Shown in pieces: positions 56,536-64,000 of a stretch of DNA of 64,000 nt; position 1 is the stretch's first letter, and every line of letters starts with the position of its first letter. The translations under genes were made by a program, and so were the position numbers. The notes under the pieces were generated by a model, which was given only the letters and a program-made list of their open reading frames with translations, was not told where the DNA came from and made no database searches. The stretch comes from Eunapius fragilis (lineage: Eukaryota; Porifera; Demospongiae; Spongillida; Spongillidae). Location of the stretch: contig OY811991.1 of the NCBI GenBank assembly GCA_963681505.1, positions 1,680,574 through 1,744,573 on the forward strand, in the 5' to 3' direction.

Positions 56536-58104
56536 ATATACATGTACATGCATGCACGTACATACACATATGGGGCAGAGAAAACATTTTTCAAATGTTA
56601 TAGTTGACACAACTCTTATGCACCTCAACTTAAACTGGACTAACTGTTGCAAAGTTAAAAGTTAATATAAGGCATTCATTTTCAATGGGAAAGGTGCGTA
56701 CCGCCAGTGTATGACTGCTATTGTACATTTGATGCTTCCATCGTTTGTACCAGACGTTACCACACGTGTAGATAGTTTAGAGATCTATGACGTTACCTCA
56801 CTATGTGTAAGCTTTATCAGGCACCCCCCCCCCCCCCCCCTCCCCCGTCCGATGCTTGAGTTCCGCCTCTTCTAGTTATGGTACTTATAAAAATGCATTA
56901 GGCCCGAAGGTGTCTCTTCTTTCGTATTTGGCCCGCTAAACGCGAGGGGGGACCTGGCGGACTTCCCTCCCCCTCCCACTCCCCCCGTATTTGGCCCCCC
57001 GGATAAATGCTTTTTGAAGTATTAATCGATCCCCCCCCCCCCCCCCCCGCCTAACTTCCTGGCTTCCCAACGCTCCGGTATATTACAGTTACACAACTAT
57101 TTAGCCTATTACGGACGTAGCTACTGTAATCATGTACGTGTCACATTCATGCTAACCTAGGACTCTGAGACTTGCAAGATGCTTCTGTAAGAAGACTGGT
57201 TGGTTGTCATGCCCTGGCAATCCTGTGTCGATTCTATGAGTGGCAAACTCCTCTGTGCAATCGCCACCTCCGTCTTTGCAACATAATCCCAATTAGTGCC
57301 CACTCTTACAAGGGGTCGTGCTAGTAAGTCTGTTGGTCATTAATACAACATCAAAAACAACCAGGTCTGGGCACGGCTGATGACGGTAGGGTGGCACGTG
57401 ACCATCGTGGTAGGCACATTGAATGTGGGGTGTATCTCACTAACCATTCAAAGGAAGAGCGATTTGAAGGCCCTAAGCTCTGAAAAAATAATGATAAATA
57501 AGTGCATTGATTACTCTCATGTAATCCGTTAGCAGGTAAGGGAAATATCATTTGGTTTGAAAACTATTGATGACTGAATAAGGAAATGAAAAAAATGAAT
57601 GGACATTGGAAACCTTGCATTATTAATGTGGAAGTGCGGATATAGGTACTTAAGTTGCGATAAACTACACAAAGTATGTCAACTAGTCCCCACATTGCAA
57701 ATCCGAGAGCAGTTAGTCAATACATTTTTTTTTCTGCAGTTAGCTGCAGTTTTCTGAATGCGTCCGTACATTTTCTATGGACATTGATTACGCAATGACC
57801 GAATACCGCGTAATCCTTTTGAAGTCGATATGTTCTAAATTCAGTTGGTCTTCCTCTTGGCAATATACGTGGTCAGGGTTATAATGGTGCTAGTAGCATG
57901 TCATCAGAGAATGTTGGATTGCAGGCCAGAATAAAAGAGATATCACTTTGGCCACCTACTCACACTGCAGCAATCATCGATTGAACCTAGTTATAAGTCA
58001 CTCGTGTGTTTTACCTGAAGTAATTGATCGACTTCAACACTGCTGTTAGCTAAACATGTTTAATAATACTCCAATCATTGTAGATGAAATTCGAAAAGTA
58101 AGGA
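56536..58104. other. intergenic, no gene recognised
   Basis: Contains poly-C runs at 56824-56840 and 57031-57048 and no ORF with similarity. Confidence 0.5.
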
Positions 58105-58323
58105 GGCGTCTCCAAACTATTTTGGAAAAGTTAACGTCATTTTGACGTTGGGGGGGGGGGGGGGGGGGGGAGGGGGGGTTAGGCTCGTGACGTTTTCCGA
58201 TGTACTGACCAAAAAAAATGGCGGCCGGCCTCCCACAACCTTCGATATCAATGACGTTATGAGGGGGGGGGGGGGGGGTTATAATGAAACGTCTACCTTT
58301 TCCAAAATAGTTTGGAGACGCCC
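58105..58323. mobile_element. 219-bp MITE with perfect 26-bp inverted ends
   Basis: ggcgtctccaaactattttg plus gaaaag at 58105-58130 is exactly complemented at 58298-58323. Two poly-G runs lie inside, each preceded by a tgacgtt word. Confidence 0.85.
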
Positions 58324-58798
58324 CCCAAAGAATCAGCAGGCATATACAATTGTCGTATTGTAACCTTTAAAAGCCAGCTCATTATAGTTTTAACGATGTG
58401 CCTCAGCATTCAAGGTACAGTTCCGATTTACACTATAGCCTATACTTAATAAATGGATGCAAAAGCGAATGTTATAAGAAACAATTTTATACACCGAAAA
58501 CCAATACAGTGGCATAAGTAGTGCGATCGACCAGGAATTGCATAGAAAAACAAAGGGCACCTGGCGCAGCATGTTTGCGGAATTGTCCGACAATACGAGC
58601 CTGCATAAAACTCCATAGGGCAGTCGCAAATGCGTACTGAGTTTTAAATATGAAAAACTGCAAGAATGATCATTCAAACGACTAGGAGGGAATTCCCAAA
58701 ATAACCGCGTCTGTCGTAAACCGCGTGTTAAAAATGTAGTGCTAACTAGGGCAAAAATCTGCATTATGACACAGCCACACATATTGATAGTGAGGTCT

Positions 58799-58806
58799 TT
58801 TATTTC
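58799..58806 (-). terminator. candidate polyadenylation signal of the Slingshot gene
   Basis: AATAAAA on the minus strand about 250 bases downstream of the stop codon at 59056-59058. Confidence 0.4.
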
Positions 58807-59055
58807 AACACATGACATCACAAGCCTCTGTAAAACATTTTACATCAAATGAATTTCAAAATACAATTTAGTTGCTCAATTCTGTGCATTAAATGTATGT
58901 AGAGACACACAAAGTGTACTGCCTGTAGAGATGTGTCCCGACACAGCTGAAGTGGTGATGACCATCTTCAGGCAGCAAGATGAGAGAAGAAGAATATTAT
59001 TACATTGATTGAAACATGATTCAACACACAAATACAAAGTTTTTCATTGATGGTG

Positions 59056-62000
59056 TCAGTGGGCACTGGCATTAGGTGGCTGTAATTCCTTTTTGACTGA
59101 TGGAGTCGCTGGTGTGGAGAATGAGGGACTGGCACTTCGAGGTGTTTCCTGGGGCTTTGGAGACGTCTTGGCAAACAGCTGCAGTTGTTGCCACTGCTGT
59201 GTCTCTGGCTTCTTTGGCTCTGGGTCGCCAAACAGCCTTCTTAGTGTCAGTACACTACTTACTTCGGAATCACTATCTTTATCTTTTTGGTCTTCCCCTT
59301 TTTTCTCAATAAGCTTCTCCTTTTTATCCTCCTCTACACTCATTCTGTCGTCTTTCTTAGGTTCATCCTTCCCAGATTCTTTTCCACTCTTCTCATCTTC
59401 CCTAACTTCTTTCTCTTTCTTCTTCTCATCCTCCTTCATGGTTTCTTTCTCTTTCTTCTTCTCTTCCTCCTTCACTGTTTCCTTCACTTTCTTCTTCTCT
59501 TCCTCCTTCATGATTTCTTTCACTTTCTTCTTCTCTTCCTCCACCACAATTTCTTTCTCTTTCTTCTTCTCTTCCTCCTTTACAATATCTTTCACTTTCT
59601 TCTTCTCTTCCTCTATCAAAGTTTCTTTCTCTTTCTTCTTCTCTTCCTCCTTCACTATTTCTTTCACTTTCTTCTTCTCTTCCTCCTTCACAATATCTTT
59701 CACTTTCTTCTTCTCTTCCTCCATCAAAGTTTCTTTCTCTTTCTTCTTCTCTTCCTCCTTCGCTATTTCTTTCACTTTCTTCTTCTCATCTTCCCTTACA
59801 ATCTGATCCTCTTTCTTTTCTTCCTTCTTTCTCTCTTCCCCACCAGACAAAGGCCTCTTGGCTTCAGTTTCAACGCCCGCTTTCTTTTCAAGTGCAGCCA
59901 TCACAGTCTTATCAGCACTTGCAAGTGAGTCCTTCCGACGCACGGTTACAGGTGCAACATCCTTGGTAAGCTCTTCCATTTGCATTATTTTAGCCTTCAC
60001 ACCACCCCCTTGGGCACAATTCACCAGTTCATCCCCAACCTTCTCCTTGTTCTCACTGGGCTCCCCACCCACAGAAGACGAACAGGGGAATGTTGAACCA
60101 CCATTGCCCTGCAGTGGACTAAGTGGCCCAGTACTGGAGGACGACAGGCGAGGACTGACAGACGCGTGCTTGGATCCACCCGCTGAAACTGTTGCAATGG
60201 GGGCCTCATCTACGGGATGGGGACTAGCAGGTCTGGAACCTTCATCCAAAGAATTAGTGGACCCAAAACCAGGGCGTTGGATGACCTTGTCAACCAGCGG
60301 TAGCACCAGCAAGCCTCTAGCTTTTTCTTCTATCTCCTTCACCCTCTCTGGAACGCTGCTAATCTGCTTGGTCTGCACCAGGGTACCCTCCCCCTCCTCC
60401 CCATCAGAACATTTGGCCACGTCCACATCCAGAATGGGGTTGCACATGCTGGGTGCCGTGACGATAAGGGCGGAGCCCGGGGCTGCGACGTACTCCTCCC
60501 CGGCGGTGGGGCAGCCATTATTGGTTGCCATGCCTCCAAGCCCTCCCTCCTCCCCAGCTGCCTTGACCTCTGCGACGGCAGGTCCTTCCTGTTTGGGCAG
60601 AGCGGTCACCACATTAGGGCAGTAGAGACCAGCCGTCGAGCTATGCAGAGGAGACTCCTTCCTCCTGTCCGATCTCCTGCTCTCGGGAGGTGTGAGGAAC
60701 GGAAAGGGAGGGCTTGGCTTGTTGGTGCACTCGCAATGGTCCCTGTAGACTTCATCGTTGTCACTCAGAGGTGGGAGGGAGTTTAAGAACTGTATCACTC
60801 CTTCTGTCTTGTCCACCGGACAAGTGTACCTCAGGTTCGATCTTGTGGGGCTCCTATTGGAATGCGAATTCTCGTCCTGCTGGAGGTCGTTGGTGGACAT
60901 GAACTGGTGCGTGAAGGACTGTTCTTCGTTGTGAGGGGACAGAGGGTAGTCCGCCTCCATGGTGTTTGGGGACATGCTCCTGATGTTTGGCTCTGACATG
61001 GTCCTCTGGTGAGGTAGAAGTCTGTTAGGGGCGTGCTTGCCCCAGAGTTCATTGTGCCTATCAAAAAGAGATTATGCCATTAAGCACTACAGTGTTATTG
61101 TGGTGATGTTCTTAAATGTTAGACTTCCTTTGCCAGTTACAATTATTTTGTGTGTACAAGTGTGTGTTTGTTTCATTTAGACAATGGTAACATTTAGATG
61201 TTTACTTAGGCAAGTGAGCTAAACAAACATCCAGTTGGATTCATAAAAGTAAAGTCACTACTACACCCCTGCACTCCTCACCACCCACAACCCTGCACTC
61301 CTCACCACCCACACCCCTGCACTCCTCACCACCCACACCCCTGCACTCCTCACCACCCACACCTTGCACTCCTCTACCACCCACACCCTGCACTCCTCAC
61401 CACCCACAACCCTGCACTCCTCACCACCCACAACCTTACACTCCTCACCACCCACACCCCTGCACTCCTCACCACCCACACCTTGCACTTAGGATTCCCT
61501 CGTACGCCCTCAGCTGTTGGATGAAGCCATCGTTGGGGTTGATACAGCTCCTTCTTGATTTCACGTAGGCCAGGGCATCGTCCAATGCTAGCTCATACTC
61601 CTTCATCTTGTAGGCAACCACCTGAAGAGTATGAAGTACCAGTATCCAACAGTATCCAACAGTATCCAACAGTATCCAAAACCAATATCTAACAGTATCC
61701 AATACCAGTAACTAACACCAACATACAGTATCCAACAGTATCCAACATCAATATCCATCATTCACCAATATCCATCTAAGGTCAGTTTCAGCTAAGCCAT
61801 ACCAGCATATGCAAGAGTCAGCCATATCAGCATATGGTCGACTTATAATTAGTACTTACAGTGGCAGCAGAGCGACTGATTCCCATCTTACAGTGTACAA
61901 GAACCTTTGAACCCTTCTCCCTACATAGATATTGCAATGAGATGAGGTGTGTGTGTATGTACATTGGTGTGTTGTGTGTGTGTACACGTGCATGTTGTGT

Positions 62001-62297
62001 GTGTTTGTGTGTGTGTGTGTGTGTGCTATGTGTGTATGTACATAAGGTAATGTCACTTACTTTGCTGTCTTTATGAACTGATATGTCTTATCCCAGTGCT
62101 TGATCAGTTCACTGTCAGGAAGGTCGTACAACCTACATGTATATGTGACCATACAGAGGATTAAAGCACACACACACACACACACATGCACACACACACA
62201 TGCACATATGCACACACATGCACATACACACGTACGCACACACACATACACATATGCACACACACACATACACATATGCACACACACATACACATAT

Positions 62298-62373
<76 letters not shown>

Positions 62374-62456
62374 GACGTTGAAGTATGTGAACATTTCAGG
62401 AAAGAAGTTGTCTATCTCTCGCGTAACGTTGAGGATATAACCAACTCTGTAATGAA

Positions 62457-62538
<82 letters not shown>

Positions 62539-63515
62539 CATAACCACAGCTGTTAGGGCAGACTATTCAGTGTAAACCATGCACATGCCTAAGCAAGCCA
62601 AAATATATATAGAATGCAGCCCATCACTCATGGATATACAGGGTGGCCATCACTCATGGGTATACAGGGTGCCCATCACTCATGGGTATACAGGGTGCCC
62701 ATCACTCATGGGTATACAGGGTGCCCATCACTCATGGACATACAGGGTGGCCATCACTCATGGGTATACAGGGTGCCCATCACTCATGGGTAACAGGGTG
62801 CCCATCACTCATGGACATACAGGGTGCCCATCACTCATGGGTATACAGGGTGCCCATCACTCATGGGTAACAGGGTGGCCATCACTCATGGGTATACAGG
62901 GTGGCCATCACTCATGGGTATACAGGGTGCCCATCACTCATGGGTATACAAGGTGCCCATCACTCATGGGTAACAGGGTGGCCATCACTCATGGGTATAC
63001 AAGGTGCCCATCACTCATGGGTATACAGGGTGGCCATCACTCATGGACATACAGGGTGACCATCACTCATGGGTATACATTGGTCATATACTCACCCCTA
63101 CAGCTAAGCATACATTGGTCATATATTCAGGGGCAGATACAGGGGGTGGGTAACTGGGTTTTGCCCCCCCCCCCCCCTTGCCAAAGTTAGAAATTAAATA
63201 TTCATAGCTAAAGGGTTAAGTCGCGATATTCGATGATGATATGAACAATGAGCGAACGCAATGAAAACGTGCCGAAGTAACATGATAAGAGCAAAGAGTG
63301 GCTGGAACTCCCTTTTACGTGTTTGATTAGTTAGCCATGCCCAATGCATGATTATCATATGCCCCTCCCCTTTGCACCCCCCCCCCCCCCCATCCCTCGC
63401 AAAAAAATTCTGGATCCGCCCCTGGTATTCACCCATACAGCTAAGTATACATTGGTTATAATACTCACCCAAGCCTTTTAAGCTCCTCCAGATTGGCAGC
63501 ATTCCATTCTGACCC
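59056..63515 (-). CDS. SSH: Slingshot protein phosphatase (cofilin phosphatase), 3' part
   Basis: Slingshot phosphatases dephosphorylate and activate cofilin, promoting actin filament turnover. Six exons on minus: 63469-63515 (SEWNAANLEELKRLG), 62372-62446 (GYILNVTREIDNFFP), 62061-62132 (LYDLPDSELIKHWDKTYQFI), 61860-61920 (VLVHCKMGISRSAAT, active site C-x5-R), 61492-61621 (VVAYKMKEYELALDDALAYV) and 59056-61057. Their sum is in frame to the stop (795 codons after the partial first). The last exon begins HNELWG and gives a long tail: Ser/Pro-rich part, then a Lys/Glu-rich repeat, ending NASAH. The SSH-N domain and start lie beyond the window. It cannot be assigned to SSH1, 2 or 3, as those are vertebrate paralogs. 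Confidence 0.9.
59400..59790 (-). repeat. 33-bp coding minisatellite in the Slingshot tail
   Basis: Eleven-residue units of the type KEEEKKKVKEI are repeated about 12 times in frame, alternating VKEI/VKDI with EKET. It predicts a long charged alpha-helix, possibly a single helix or coiled coil. Confidence 0.85.
61261..61491. repeat. 24-bp minisatellite in Slingshot intron
   Basis: Units of cctgcactcctcaccaccca plus cacc, about ten copies, directly adjoining the donor of exon 61492-61621. Confidence 0.9.
61622..61780. repeat. short AGTATCCAAC tandem repeat in Slingshot intron
   Basis: agtatccaac is repeated several times between 61640 and 61770. Confidence 0.7.
62166..62537. repeat. CA and GT microsatellites flanking a Slingshot exon
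   Basis: CA-rich run 62166-62371 abuts the donor side of exon 62372-62446; a GT run (62458-62537) lies on its acceptor side. The two runs are mutually complementary and could pair in RNA. Confidence 0.9.
62625..63080. repeat. 26-bp minisatellite in Slingshot intron
   Basis: Units of catcactcatgggtatacagg plus gtgccc, about 17 copies, with variants lacking two bases or carrying ggacat. Confidence 0.9.
63129..63424. mobile_element. non-autonomous hAT-type element in Slingshot intron
   Basis: Ends CAGGGGCAGATACAGG and, complemented, CAGGGGCGGATCCAGA match the ends of the decayed hAT at 6523-7943. Flanks share TATTC. Poly-C runs lie near both ends. Confidence 0.65.
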
Positions 63516-63779
63516 CTAAGAAGAGATGGAGGGGATGATGTAAGTGTGGGTGGGGTAGGGGTAGTGGGGGTGGGGTAGGGATGGTGGGTAGGGTAGGGAT
63601 GGTGTGGGTGGGGTAGGAATGGTGTGGGTGGGGTAGGGATGGTGTGGATGGGGTAGGGGATAGTGTGGTGGGTAGTGGGTATGAAAGGGTAGTAGATGGA
63701 GATGGGAGTGAAGGGAAAAGAAAAAAGGATGAAAACAGTAAGACAGAAAGGACATAAGAGCTGGAACAAATGCTAAACG

Positions 63780-64000
63780 ACACGCATACCCTAATTATTG
63801 CCCCCCACTGCCTCATGTCAGCATACCCTAATTATTGCCCCCCACTGCCTCATGTCAGCATACCCTAACTATTCCCCCTCATTGCCTCATGACATCATAC
63901 CCTAATCATTGCCCCCCACTGCCTCATGTCAGCATACCCTAATTATTGCCCCCCACTGCCTCATGTCAGCATACCCTAATCATTGCTCCCTCATTGCCTC
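63780..64000. repeat. 37-bp minisatellite at right edge
   Basis: Units of cataccctaattattgcccc plus ccactgcctcatgtcag, about six copies, continuing past the window. Confidence 0.9.

Noticed and set aside
58390-58821. Minus-strand 143-residue ORF
   Set aside because: Lies downstream of the Slingshot stop and overlaps the candidate poly-A signal; no recognisable similarity, so 3' UTR or flank is more likely.
59093-60625. Plus-strand Ser/Phe-rich ORFs of up to 255 residues
   Set aside because: Antisense shadow of the Slingshot terminal exon.
62625-63190. CRISPR-like regular repeats
   Set aside because: Units are contiguous 26-bp tandem copies with no unique spacers, in an animal intron; a minisatellite.

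Overview
The window is animal nuclear DNA. Genes are split by many short GT-AG introns, there are long CA/GT microsatellites, and one 200-base assembly gap (38528-38727). Intron-poor seven-transmembrane receptors, an LCGQCQ-type membrane protein remnant and the mix of mobile elements suggest an early-branching invertebrate, most likely a sponge. That assignment is an inference, not proven here.

Layout. 1-18 kb: minus-strand copies of a seven-transmembrane receptor family (edge of window, 1537-2472, 16786-17721), one unrelated class A-like GPCR (13933-14955), an orphan MutS-like exon (1036-1161), several foldback elements, a decayed hAT element (about 6523-7943), and a decayed minus-strand gene related to the N-terminal half of RAG1 (8634-12029). 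18.4-29.5 kb: an 11,122-bp DNA transposon with 45-bp perfect terminal inverted repeats and a 9-bp target duplication, of Mutator-like type. Its main gene joins a PHD finger, a candidate DDE transposase, a complete USP (C19) deubiquitinase-like domain and a complete Ulp1/SENP (C48) protease domain. A smaller inverted-repeat cassette with two convergent genes (one a THAP protein) lies inside it. 29.8-48.4 kb: a large duplication carrying AP-4 complex subunit beta-1. The copy at 39422-47297 is intact (18 exons, 780 codons plus stop). The copy at 30994-34996 is broken by deletion, frameshift and inversion. Between them lie a LINE remnant and an intact J-like/ankyrin/ADP-ribosyltransferase-like gene (36933-38255). 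48.7-52 kb: a decayed LCGQCQ-type membrane protein and a third full receptor copy (50878-51813). 52-59 kb: no recognised gene, only microsatellites and MITEs. 59-63.5 kb: the 3' part of a Slingshot cofilin phosphatase gene on the minus strand, running off the right edge.

Cell-biology genes present are AP-4 (vesicle coat), Slingshot (actin dynamics) and GPCRs (signalling). They do not form a pathway; the window is shaped mainly by transposition and segmental duplication. The large transposon with two ubiquitin-family proteases is the most unusual system seen.
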